64,000 bases of DNA from Utricularia gibba. Lineage: Eukaryota; Streptophyta; Magnoliopsida; Lamiales; Lentibulariaceae. The notes beneath the pieces were generated by a model that was not told where the DNA came from, did no database searches, and was given only the letters and a program-made list of their open reading frames with translations. Where the stretch lies: NCBI GenBank assembly GCA_002189035.1, contig NEEC01000002.1, positions 806,001 to 870,000 of the forward strand, given 5' to 3'. Position 1 is the stretch's first letter; every line of letters starts with the position of its first letter. Position numbers and translations under genes: made by a program. Of the stretch, positions 46,523-58,787 are shown one piece after another.

Positions 46523-47840
46523 GTTTTAAAGAGAACAATAAGTGAAGATGAGTAACTGTAACTGGGTTTCATCAACCTGGGACCATCACCACGGGGAAGC
46601 AAGAAAGAAGAAGCAGAAGATTATGTTGATATATCATTGTTCTTTCCTTGTGAAGTGAAAAGGATTCACCCCTCCATGGGAATGGGATTGGGAGGGACTT
46701 GACAAGACAGGATAGGATGCCAACAAAAGTCAAGCTTTTAAAAGGCTTCAGTGCCACTCTTTTCAGTAGTACAACTGACTTTTGTGCACCATTCCTCACA
46801 AATTGTAAAATTCCCCCTGAGTGAGTTTTTCTTTTTTTTTTTCAGTGACACGAAATATGAAAATTTATTATAAAAAAGGCAGTACCTTACAGTAACGTTT
46901 GCAGTCTTCCGGGCCCATAATGGGCCGTTCGATAGCAAAAGCTCGAAACGTCGCTGTGAAGTGAAAAAGATGGGCCTGCCACTTGGCCCACCCTCTGCAT
47001 TTGCTGTTTCCGTGCCGATCAGAAACAGAGATCAAACTCTTGACGGCAACCGCGACTCGTTTGCCCGATCGCGATGGGTTTTTCCAGACTACGGACGGCT
47101 TTGTCCATGCTTTCCACAATCAAATGACTCATGATCCGCCCAGATACCGATAGCCTAGTAATATTGGTATCCAGTTGAAGGTTGGATTAGGGATAGAATC
47201 TTTGGGGCATTTCGTCGAACACCTTGTATTCGTGGACTGGAGAGTGAAATGACGAATGAAGAAACAACGGATAGTTTGGCTGGAGCTTCGTTGCCTGCCA
47301 CCTGGCTTCATTAGCTGTCCCGCTAATTCCGAATATGTGGGCTTATTCGGCCCAATGGGCTTCGGGTTTTAAACGGGTTGCTATCAGAAGTTTTGTTCAT
47401 AGACGACGACCGGGCTCATATACAATTGATGAAAAAAAAATTATATTATAATTATTTTACAAATCATGCATATATCAAATAATATGTGTTTATAAAGTAG
47501 TAAATAAATTTTTTAAATACAGATGATAATTACAAATTATTTAAAAAATAACGCGTTTAAAATAAATGAAAAGTAAAGAATATCTTATTTTTCATTTATA
47601 AATATAAACAAAAAATAAAATGAAAAACAAGTGAAAATTACACGTATTCTGTGAATTATTTGTTTTTGTTTTAATTAAATTAAATGTTTTAACTTAATCA
47701 GCGTGTAATTAAGTGTAATCCCGTTGTGAGTAGATGTATCTTTTTTATGGGAAAAAAAACTATTTTTTTTATGTAACTTGAATTAGGTAACTGTACTTGG
47801 GGTGTGGGCAGGCGTCGTCTCTCGAATCACACGCATTTCC
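46523..47840. other. Spacer between HD-Zip and AMP deaminase genes
   Basis: 46,523-46,830 is the HD-Zip 3' flank. 46,900-47,380 has GGCCCA/TGGGCC site II motifs (46,913-46,928; 46,974-46,990; 47,350-47,362). 47,420-47,780 is AT-rich. The AMP deaminase promoter lies at the right. No other gene is seen. Confidence 0.4.
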
Positions 47841-50800
47841 ATGGCTTCGCCATCTCTGCCATCCTCATCGGTTTCGCCTCTTGACCTTGTGGTGGCGGCG
47901 TTTTTCGGCGCTTCTGTAATGGCCATCACCGCATTCTTCTTTCACAAGCGGAGCGTCGATCAGGCACTTGATCGCCTCTTGGACCTTAGCAACCGCCTCT
48001 CTGATGACGAAGAAGTTGAACCTTTTGATCGCCATGGGAGTGAAGAGATACGGAGGGCGGAAAACTCCTTTTACGATCGTGATGACGATGGGAATGGCGG
48101 TGAGGAGAGCGATTTACACTTTGCTGAGTGTAGTGCGAGAGTCACGGAGGAAGAATTTGACGGTGTGGAGGCTATTTCGAAAATAATGCCGAAGTCATTG
48201 GGTGAAGGTGGCCTAATGCCTTCTAGGTTACCTCTTTTGACTGATCAGAAAAATGGTAAGCGTTTGGTTCCACAACGTTATCAGGCAAAATAAAATTTTT
48301 AGTAGTTTTAGTTTACAAATGTTGATATGCGCAGGAAAAAATCAACATGTTGGCACGAATGTGAGTCTTGAAGCATCAAGGGATGCTGTATTTGAAAGAA
48401 AAAAGTATCCTGATGTAAGTGGAACTGAACTTGTAGACAGATACTGTGATCAAGGGTTGCTGAATCGATATTTCCTCCTTGTGAAGTCCCCGGTTCAGGT
48501 TTATTCATTAAGCTTCCGGTAAATATATTTTTAAAAAATTTAAGCCTGCAGGAAAACAAGCTAGTGCATCAAAATGGGGGCGTTTGGAGCACACTGTCAC
48601 AAAAAAGGATTCTAGAATTTGAAATGAAGTCAAGTGAACATCTTGCCAACAGAAACTTCGGTACATCTTCAGATTCTATATCTGATAGTGTTTTAAATAT
48701 CCAGTTCTCAAAAAAATTAGCCCAACTTTTGTTGTTAACTAAATAGGTAACTTTTGCGTATGTGCATATCTTGTACCTGGTCGTATTTTTGAATCACTAG
48801 ATTCTGCTTCTGGTGTTTTGCAATACATGTTCAGAGTCAGTCAGACATGAAGATCAAGAAGTGCTGAAAATGATACGGGGTTGCTTGGATTTGAGGGAGA
48901 AATATGTGTTCAGGGAAAATGTTGTTCCATGGACTAAAAATGTCAAAGATTCTTGCCGGAAGAATGCTAACAATGATCCATTCCACTTCATCCCTGTTAA
49001 GCCCTCTTCAGTATGTTGGAAAACAGAAGATAGATATAATTTATTCAGATTTTTTTTTCTTGTGCTTTTCCTATAGAAATATTGTTAAGCTGCTTGATTT
49101 ATGCCATCCCTCTCATATGCCGAGCAGCATATCTTCAGAATGGAAGATGGAGTCATACATGTCTATGCAGGCAACAATGGTAAGTAAAAACTTGAATGCG
49201 TTCTTATACTTTGAATGGGAAGTCTCATTATTAACATTTGCGTTTTTTGGATTTAGATACGGAAGAGCTATTCCCTGTTCCTAGTTCTACAGCATTTTTC
49301 ACTGACATGCATCATCTTCTGAAAGTAATGTCCCATGGAACTGTTCGAACAACATGCCACCAGCGGTTGCATTTAGTTGAGGAAGTAATGATGTATACTC
49401 TGAACCTTTCACATTCATCCACAAATGGTACTCCTCTGTTCATTATTAACAAACTATGTCTTCTCCAGAAATTCCGACTTCATTTGTTGCTGAATGCTGA
49501 TCTTGAGTTGCTGGCCCAGAAGAGTGCACCTCATCGTGACTTCTACAACATAAGAAAAGTTGACACTCATGTTCATCATTCTGCATGCATGAACCAAAAG
49601 CATCTTCTGAAATTTATCAAGTTAAAGTTAAGAAATGAACCAAATGAGGTATTCTTGTCAATCAGGACTTTTCAATTTATTGCTCTCTTTTGAAATCCTT
49701 CTAAGGTGTAGCTCATCTTCTCGCCTAATGCTGTAATGTGATGCTATTTTAAATTTTCACAGGTTGTCATCTATCGTGATGGGCAATATCTTACCTTGAA
49801 AGAAGTCTTTGACAGCTTAGACTTGACAGGGTTTGTTTTAGTACAACTCATCTAATTTATTTTTAACAGTTAGATCTCTGATGTTTAATCAGCATGCATA
49901 ATGCAGGTATGATCTTAATGTCGACTTGTTGGATGTACATGCTGACAAGAGTACCTTCCACAGATTTGATAAATTTAATCTCAAATACAATCCTTGCGGC
50001 CAGAGTAGACTTAGAGAAATTTTTCTGAAGCAGGATAACCTCATTCAAGGTTTCTCCTGTTTTTAGACTTGGAAAAAACAAAAGTTCAGGCATTGCTTGA
50101 TTGCTAAATAACTTAATTTTTATCATGCCCATGATCCAGGGTAGTAGTCAGTTGACAAGTTACTCTTTCATGACAATTGATTTTTTTTTTTTTTACATTT
50201 TTTATTTATAAAAGTTACATTGACTGTTATAAATTTTGTGGGCATTTGTTCCTAGAGTTTCTATTTTTCATTTATCACATGATCAATGTTAAGAAATTTG
50301 GCAAGGCACATGACTTGCTATTTGAGGCATCTTTTTTACATCATTCACCATAGCTCTCGTTGTGAAAAAACAAACACCAGTTTAAATGATCTCATGGAAC
50401 TTCTTTAGCAACCTTTGGCCACAGATAATATAGATGAAATGCCATAACTTTTTTCATTCTCAGGACGTTTCCTTGCTGAAGTGACAAAGCAGGTTTTATC
50501 TGATCTAGAAGCAAGTAAATACCAGGTATCGTTCATCTGGCTTTTGTTCTCTTATATATGGATTGTTCTAGTTAATTTAGAAGTGGTTGTTTGCCCGATC
50601 AAACTTAGTGAAAGACATTGCTTTGTGGTGCATTCCTCGATCCCTATCTGGAAAAATAACAAGTTTGAGTAAAGGGAAACTCAGTGTAGTCTGATAATTG
50701 CACTTTTCAGATGGCCGAGTACCGAATTTCTATTTATGGGAGAAAACAGAGTGAATGGGATCAGCTAGCTAGCTGGTTTGTGAACAACCAAATTTATAGT

Positions 50801-52605
50801 CCTAATGCTGTGTGGTTGATTCAGGTAAGTATTTTGGTGGCCACGCAATTATCATGCCTAGCCTTCATAACTGTCCTACTAACTGTAACATTTAATTGAA
50901 AGTTAACTGCGGTTAGATTAACTTGATTTATGTGATTATAGTGTGACTCTTAACTTTTTCAGTTGCCAAGATTATACAATTTGTACAAGAGGATGGGAAC
51001 AGTCACATCCTTCCAGAACATGCTAGACAACATCTTTATTCCACTTTTTGAAGTTACTGTTGACCCGAATTCTCACCCACAGTTGCACCTTTTTTTACTG
51101 CAGGTTAAGACATTATTGCAACCTCATTTTTTACTTATTGAATTACGTATCCAAAGGTGAAGGTGTTGTTTGCTAAATGTTTGTGATACAGGTTGTGGGT
51201 TTTGACATGGTAGATGATGAAAGTAAGCCAGAGCGCCGTCCAACAAAGCACATGCCAACTCCTCCACAGTGGACAAATGAATTTAATCCTGCATTTTCTT
51301 ACTATGCTTATTACTGCTATGCGAATCTATACACTCTTAACAAGGTGGAGTGCCCATAACTCTAGTCAGCCACCCCCCACTCCCCGCAAGCCACAATCCT
51401 CTTATGAAATGCTTACTTTTTAATAAAAAATTGTTTACACTACGTGAAATAATTTTTTTTTCATATTGAATCCTCTCTTATCATTCCACCTCATATTCTT
51501 CATCCTTGGCAGCTCCGCGAAACTAAAGGATTGCCAGCCATCAGCTTTCGTCCCCACTGTGGTGAGGTTGTATTCTGAGTCTAGCCTGCATGCTGCAAGA
51601 TGCCTTGAATTTTTCTCTAAAACTTTTTAACACCCCCTACTGCAGGCTGGAGATATTGATCATTTAGCAGCAGGGTTCCTTCTTTGTCATAACATTTCAC
51701 ATGGAATAAATCTGCGGAAATCTCCACTCTTGCAATACCTATATTATCTAGCGCAGGTTTGTTGATAAATGTTACATGCATTGATTGGATGTTCATCAAT
51801 ATGCTTTTTTCCTTTCAGATGAATCGTAAAGAATGTATATAATGCAATCTACCATGAGAATGGGTTTTGCTGCTTGTAATATTTGTTCATGTCTAATAAC
51901 AACTTCACAAATTTGGTTTGAACGTTCAGGTTGGCTTGGCAATGTCACCACTAAGCAACAATTCGCTTTTCTTGGATTATAACCGCAACCCCTTTCTAAT
52001 GTTCTTCCAACGTGGCCTAAATGTCTCACTCTCAACTGATGATCCACTGCAAATCCATTTAACCAAAGAACCTCTCGTTGAAGAATACAGTGTGGCAGCA
52101 AAGGTACGGTTTGTTTCTCACCTTTTTCGATCTCCCTAGGCATATTTCTCCAAGATACTTCTTCAACCAGGTCTGGAAGCTTAGCTCTTGTGACCTTTGC
52201 GAGATAGCAAGAAATTCTGTCTACCAGTCTGGTTTTCCCCATGCAGCAAAGGTTAGACCTTCAAACCGATTTTGCTGCATAAGCCGGTTAACGTTTTCCT
52301 GCTCAGTATTTCGTAGTTACAAATGGTTCAATAACTGCATCTGTAGTTGCACTGGCTTGGAGATGGATATTATAAGATGGGACCTGACGGGAATGATATA
52401 CACAAGTCTAATGTACCAAATATACGAATTTCTTTCAGACATGAGGCAAGCATATATCATCCTCGTTATTGCGGTTCCTTTCTCTTTGCATCAATGCTTA
52501 CTTTTAACTGTTTCTTTATGCTTTTTGTCTTTGCAGACTTGGAGAGCTGAGATGCGATTTCTACATGGTGGAGAAGTCATTCTTCCACTAGAGATCGATC
52601 ACTAA
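47841..52605 (+). CDS. AMPD: AMP deaminase (EMBRYONIC FACTOR 1)
   Basis: Nineteen exons, from 47841-48255 to 52537-52605, encode about 830 residues (Arabidopsis FAC1 839). Exons 7-19 are certain; the exon 3 end (48660) is less so. A single membrane anchor near the N-terminus ([20 protein letters not shown]) precedes an acidic linker and the deaminase domain. Zn-binding [14 protein letters not shown], substrate residues in [20 protein letters not shown] and the catalytic block [20 protein letters not shown] are all present. The enzyme converts AMP to IMP plus ammonia and sets the adenylate balance; its loss is embryo-lethal in Arabidopsis. Intron 18 (52446-52536) has a GC donor (GAG|GCAAGC) with an AG acceptor, the only non-GT donor seen. 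The C-terminus [20 protein letters not shown] is diverged. Confidence 0.95.
52446..52536 (+). other. GC-AG intron in the AMP deaminase gene
   Basis: The homology junction (ISFRHE to TWRAEM) requires donor GAG|GCAAGC and acceptor TTTGCAG. GC-AG introns are about 1% of plant introns and are spliced by the major spliceosome. No in-frame GT alternative fits the family alignment. Confidence 0.75.
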
Positions 52606-53042
52606 CACTAGCATCAAAACTCTGCTTCCAAATTTCCTATTAACACCTGGTTTTTAATTTGGGAACTTCATTCTGGGAATTCGCATTCAAAATTAGCTTG
52701 TCTTCATAATTGGCAAGGTCCAGGGGCTTGGTATGTCTTTAAAGACATATGTGCTGTATCTTATGCAAATACGTTGCTGGAAATCATTGCCTTCTTTTAC
52801 TACAGAAGATCAGTTTAGTCGGAATAAAACCCAAGTTCATGTCTGCTGCTTTGAGAACAAAATCTTACTATTTTCCACGGGGTGATTTATCTTTTTTCGA
52901 GTTGTCACTTCCAGAATGTATTCTTGTCTGTGAAAAGGTACTGAAGTTGGGTACTATAAGGGCAGCTATCAACCCTCAATGATGAAGAGATAAGCATCCG
53001 CAGGAACAGAGAGCGAGGGAAGCAAGAAACTTGAGGGGGGAA
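52606..53042. other. Short spacer between AMP deaminase and thioredoxin
   Basis: Less than 440 bp holds the AMPD 3' UTR and the thioredoxin promoter and leader, an unusually compact tandem arrangement. No other feature is seen. Confidence 0.4.
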
Positions 53043-53606
53043 ATGGGAGCCAATGCCTCTTCTTGTGGTTACAGGAGGAACCTGATAACAAAACCTACTG
53101 TGAAACCAGCCAAAAAAGGTCAAGTCATTCAATTTCATTCTTCATCAAAGTGGAAGAACCATTTTGATGCCTCCAAGCAGACTTCAAAACTGGTACCCAA
53201 GTCTGTCTATCATCTCCACTGCATTCTTAACAGATATGATTTTTCGGATGATTTTTTCTCTCGTCACAGATTGTTATCTACTTCACTGCCACTTGGTGCG
53301 GGCCGTGTCAGCTCATTCAGCCTGCCTTTACAGCCTTCGCAGAAAGGTATTCTGATGTGGATTTCATCAAGATCGATGTCGATGAGCTGATGGTAAGCTG
53401 TTTATTTCCCATAATTCATTCAATGGTTGCTCTGTGTTATTATTGTTCTGTGAAAGAAAAAACCCATTTGACAGAACGTAGCAGAGGAGTTTGCAGTGCA
53501 GACCATGCCCACATTCATACTGATGAAGAAAGGCAAGCAAGTTGACAAAGTTGTTGGCGCTAAAGAGGAAGACCTCCAGAGGAAGATAGAGAAACACAGG
53601 CGCTGA
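53043..53606 (+). CDS. TRXh: Thioredoxin h with N-terminal extension
   Basis: Exons 53043-53192, 53270-53392 and 53475-53606 encode 134 residues. A roughly 25-residue N-extension begins MGANASSC, a myristoylation-type Gly2 with a nearby Cys8, so membrane attachment is possible (as known for TRX h2/h9 relatives). The thioredoxin fold follows: [39 protein letters not shown] with the redox [15 protein letters not shown], the cis-Pro block [20 protein letters not shown] and a Lys-rich end. It reduces disulphides using NADPH-thioredoxin reductase in the cytosol. Intron positions match typical TRX h genes. The frame is intact. It converges with the DnaJ gene, the stops lying 387 bp apart. Confidence 0.93.
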
Positions 53607-53992
53607 AAATCACTTCTTGGAACCTGGAGTTCTTGTTCCAAGATCCCTATCACCCTTGTAGAACACCAAAGCACCTCTCATGGTGCATTCATATCCTATT
53701 ACTAGAATGAAGTACTTATTTAATAGTTACCATCTGCAAACCTCGAGGTTTCGAGCGTAAAAACACGGATAAAAAATATGAATGCTTTCATTCACCATTC
53801 TGATATAAGACAATCTATCACAACTCATCTTATGTTGCATCAGTAGTGGAGCTTAACATTTCCAGCTATTGAAAAAAAAAACAGACAGGATGGCACCTTC
53901 TCCTACCTATGCGCCACGAGCTTTCTGGTTTAAACAAGCTTATATACACTTGGTCTAGAGTTCAGAAGGCAAACTTCAATGATCTTATTTCA
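53607..53992. other. Convergent spacer, thioredoxin and DnaJ 3' ends
   Basis: This short region must carry both 3' UTRs. Nothing else was recognised. Confidence 0.4.
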
Positions 53993-55320
53993 TCAATGGC
54001 TCGTCCTGCCCAAGACCCGTCTCAGTTCTGATTTCTGTTCTGCAGAAAGTCTTGAAGGGAACTTGACATCGAATTTGATCCTCAAATTCCCATGTTTACC
54101 AGGCTCTTTTGATATTGGCATTCCTTCATTTTCAATCACCATTTCCTGGCCAGGTTTGATGGTATCTGATAGAGAAACAGCAATATCTCTTCCATCCAAT
54201 GAGGTAATGTGCAAATCCTTTCCTGTAAGAGCATCTAGCAGAGAAATCTTCTGATGAATCATCAGATCATTACCATTCCTTCGAAATACCGGATGCGGCT
54301 TCTCATCGATGACAAAGATGAGGTCTCCTGGAGCGACACTTGGTTCATGGTTACCCTTCTCAGGAAACGTGATTCTGGTACCCTTCTTCCAACCAGGCTT
54401 TATGTTTATGGATAAAACCTCTTCCACCATCATTGGCTTACTACAGAGCATGAGTAGCAGAACGTTCAAGTAGTAGATATCAGTAGAAATCATATGAACA
54501 AATCAAATGTCAATGTTTTTAATCTTCATTAGGCTTGAGCAAGAAAACCATCTATAGGAATTTGCTAAGTTTTTGTTCCTAACTGCAGATGCAACCCCCC
54601 CTGGTAAAGTGAAAAGCTGCACAGGGCTATGAAAGGATGAATGCACATGAGGAGTTCAGAAGATAATGATGCTGAAGGTTTGAAAAACTAGGTAGACGAC
54701 TCCCCAAATCCGATGTCTCATTTCCCAGACAACCAAATGAGGGATCAAGAAGTAGTCAAAACATTTGGAGAATTGATATCACATATGAATGCTGAAATCC
54801 ACTACTCTCAGTTTTACCTACCCTGCATCATCAAGAACGATTCTTGAAATCTTCATCTTTCTCTTTGATCCCTTGTACAGCTCCTCCAAGGTACACGTCA
54901 ATTTGGTCTCCACGTCCGCCGCCTTATCTAACTTCCGGCCGCCCCCGCCATCCGCATTTTGCTCTTCCCGGACATGAAACCCACCAAAAAATTCCTCGAA
55001 AATATCCTCAGCGTTTCTGGGATTGTACTTGAACCCCCTCCCAGACACCACATCCCTTCCATTGGAACCCGGGGCGGAAACATACCAGACCCGGACTTCA
55101 AACCTTCCTCCCCGAACAAATCATAGATCTGCCTCCTCTGTGGATCACTCAACACATCATACGCCTCGCTAATCTGCTTGAACTTAGCCTCCGCTTCCGC
55201 AGGATTCATCGCATTCTTATCCGGGTGCCATTTCATCGCCAATCTCTTATACGATTTCTTCAGATCCTCCTCAGTGGAGGACCTCGAGACCTTCAATACG
55301 TTGTAATAATCGACACCCAT
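53993..55320 (-). CDS. DnaJ (HSP40) class B co-chaperone, one missing base
   Basis: Exons 55320-54822 and 54440-53993. The J domain is complete ([45 protein letters not shown]), with the HPD motif that stimulates Hsp70 ATPase. A Gly-rich linker, the [18 protein letters not shown] segment and the C-terminal substrate-binding domain ([54 protein letters not shown]) follow. The J domain and the rest are in different frames: one added base, most simply at the GGGG at 55071-55074 (CCCC in the gene sense), turns FPPRVPM into the family-typical FPPPGSN and gives 316 codons. Without it translation continues in a wrong frame to 54928. The class B architecture has no zinc finger. Confidence 0.92.
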
Positions 55321-58300
55321 CAGAACTTTCTTCCGCCCACAAAGGTAGATGGACACTCCACTCTACAGTACACCCCCTTCCCTGTTCCTGGGGACTGGTG
55401 ATGCTCAGACTGCATAATGGGCACTGTACTCCATCACTTTATAGGAAAAGGGTGTCTGGGTCATTCTCGAATACAGTGAAAACGATAAAATTTAGGGGCC
55501 GGTCACCCCCTCGATGGAGGACGTTTGTCAACGTCGAACCCGGGCGCCACCATCGGATTTCCCAACGCCTCAAATCCCCCGCCCCACCCGTGTACCCCTC
55601 TGCCATCATCCCTTGTAAAAATCACTCTCCCATGTGCGACCCATCGGAATAGCATTCACAACCAAGCCCCCAACATTCCGATCATCAGCTACCTCATCCC
55701 AATGCCTGTGATTGATAAATCGTTTAATACTAGAATATTAGTATGATTAAGTATAATGTAATTAAATATATATATACCTTTTATATTCTAAGATATAAAT
55801 TTAAATATATGAATAATATAGATATAATTAATCTATCCACATCCCATTTATATAATCATTTATATGTTTAAAAATCAATTATTTGAATGATATAATTATA
55901 CAAGATAAGATATATATATATATACTAGATAATCAAACAACGTTATATATATATATAAATTCTATAGCCAATTATCAAACACCATCTCGACCAAATAAAG
56001 AAACACACCATCATGATACACGTGTATGAAAAACTAGTTATTATTACCATAAAATTTCCCGGTAAGGATGATCAAATGAGTACCAACACATGAACAGCAG
56101 TCTTTAAGAGGTGATTAAGGGGTGACATCACATACGTATACATACAAACAAACCATTAAACTGCATGACACGTCAGCGTCGGTGAAGATGAGGAGACAGA
56201 GAATTTAAGTGTGCTGGGGATGTTCCTCCTATAAATCCGAAGGGGACTCTCCACCCGGGGGCCCCACATTTATTGTTTGAAATATAGGTCGGGTCGGGAT
56301 ACGGACCGAAAATTTAAACATGGTTGTAGAGAAATAATCAAATTTCACTCTATTTTAATTATTTTCAATCAAATATATTATTTAATATCGGTACGACGTC
56401 GCGTCAACCGCATTGTGACACATCATGGCTGGCTGGGGACCAGTGCGTGGGTAATTGATTAAAAAGGCGGATATGTAGATTGGGCTTTAAATTGGAGACA
56501 GGCCCATTCACATGAGACATGGGCTTTTATTGTTTGATTTTAAAATTTTTATCCAAGATGTTAACAAGTAGAGTTATAACGATTTCATACCTGTATTATA
56601 TGATATTATTTGTTTCGAATATTTAATTTTTATGATTATATATTTTCTCTATCTTTAGCTTATTTTTTCAGAAGATCGCCCATCTTTAAATTATTCAAAA
56701 TCATATTTAAATTTAGAGTTTTTATAAAATATCATCCATCCTATTTAAAAAAAGATTTCGTACAAGATTTATTTAATTTCATCTTATCTCATAATGTATG
56801 TGGAATTTAACTAATTCATCCTCCCTCAAATGGGACATCACATTTTCCCTCATTTGGAAACTCAATTACTCCATCATTGATTACATGTCTATGTTTGAGT
56901 ATAATATCAAATATAACGATTCATTTATTTTTATCATGATATTATTCATTTGGAGTAAACAATTCTTATGAATTTACATTTTTTTTATCAAATCATTCAA
57001 TTTTGTTGTTTCTATAAAAAATCTTCCCTACCCTAGAAAATAACTAGTACAAAATTTACTTTGTGGGTTTACTCAATTTCACCCGATCGTATTTACCAAG
57101 GCACTTCCACGCTCGGGCATCACATAGGGCAGGTTTGTGGCCCGGAGGAAGCTCCGCCGTTGGATGAAATCGACAGCGCGGCGCGCAAGGAACGTCCCCA
57201 ATTCCGAAGGTGTGGATGCCTCTCCCCGGGGTCCCCCGCTTCGCTGCCCTGGAATCCTTCCAATCGATTGAATCGGATTCCCCGTAGCGTAGCGTCACAG
57301 TGAGGCGTTGCAGCAGAGAAGCAACATCTGGAATCCGGAAGCGAGGGCAGGGAGCGATTGCGGAAGGTAGGAGTGGGGCTTTCGATTGATGGAGCGTGTC
57401 TACCCAAATCGGGCGCCCTTCGCTTTTTCCTCATCCATTTTTGCCTCAGCACAAGTTAGGCGGGCGTTATCGCCCTCCCCCTTCAATCATCTCTATGCAC
57501 CCCCTTTGGCGTAGGGACCACGCTTCCTTCCTATTACCTTATTTTTCCACACACGCAAGTCACCGGATCCAACCCCCAACCCATCATCCCTACACCCGAC
57601 CCGAACCGAACTTTCCCCATACCACCAAAGATATTACGTATATTAATTTTTTAATTTTACAAAAATAGTGTTAAAATTAGGATGTATTTGATAGTTGGTT
57701 CTAATATATTACACGATAAGATTTTGGGCCTGTTCGTGTTATTAATTTTTTGATGTAATTTTATTTAATTTTTGAAAATTTTAATTTTAGTTGATATGTA
57801 CTAAAATCAGAAATTAAGATTGTGTGATTAAATTAAGAAATTATTGAATTTCTTAAATCATTTATATCATAACATTAAATTATACAATAATTTGATATAT
57901 TAAACTTTGTAATATATATTTTATTTTATTAAATTTTATGATATAATTTTATGTTATTCTAGAAAATAGTTTTACAATCTCAAATTGATTGCATTTTACA
58001 TAATTTGAAGCATTAGATAACATTTCCTTTATATTTTTGAATCAAATGTTAAATTTTTACTAAAATTAATTGTATGTGGGGAATTAGAAATATACTAAAT
58101 AAGGAAATATGTTTTAAGTCAAAAGAAAGAATTGAATGCAGCAGTTACCAAGGGAGGAGGCAACCCAAAATGTTGATACATAATTAAGCCGTTAATAACT
58201 ATCATTATCGCCCGTCTTCCCATAAATGCTATGGTTAATCATGGTTTATTGCTGACTAATCGAGCTTGATCATTGTTAAATTAAGTAAGTGATTAGGCCC

Positions 58301-58787
58301 CCGTGGTACGTTAATTACTTGCCGTAAATACAGCTGGGGCCGGGACGCCAGGGGTCTTTGCGTCATTAACTGCGTCGCCGGGCCCCCCAACTTTTCCCTT
58401 TTTAATTAATTCAATGCGATACTGACTAATAATGAATACTCGTGTGCTTCACTTTCCATGGGGTGAAGAATACCCGTCTACGTGTACGGTTAGCGGGTAC
58501 CCGACCCGGTTACTGCGTGAAATGTCTAAATGACCCCTTGCCCCCTGGGTAAAGTTGCGGGAATGGGCTGGTGCAGGTGCACCCGTTGTAGAGGATAACG
58601 GCATGGATGCCATAAGAAGACCCGGGGGGCTGGAGGAGGACAGGTTATCACCGGAAACCCTGGTTTGGTTGTCAGTTGGGAACTTCGCTCATTGGCTGCT
58701 TGGGAAGTGCCCATTCTCCGATCGTTTAACTTTGACTGCCGTTTTCGAATTGGTAGAGGCGGAATCCCGGCCTTAGATGATCGGAAA
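55321..58787. other. Long AT-rich spacer with a GC island
   Basis: 55,390-55,720 is mixed, possibly the DnaJ promoter. 55,730-57,050 and 57,640-58,150 are very AT-rich with TA runs. 57,061-57,610 is a GC-rich island with overlapping open frames on both strands, none recognisable. 58,300-58,787 is GC-rich and should contain the promoter and leader of the bHLH gene. No transposon ends were identified. Confidence 0.4.
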
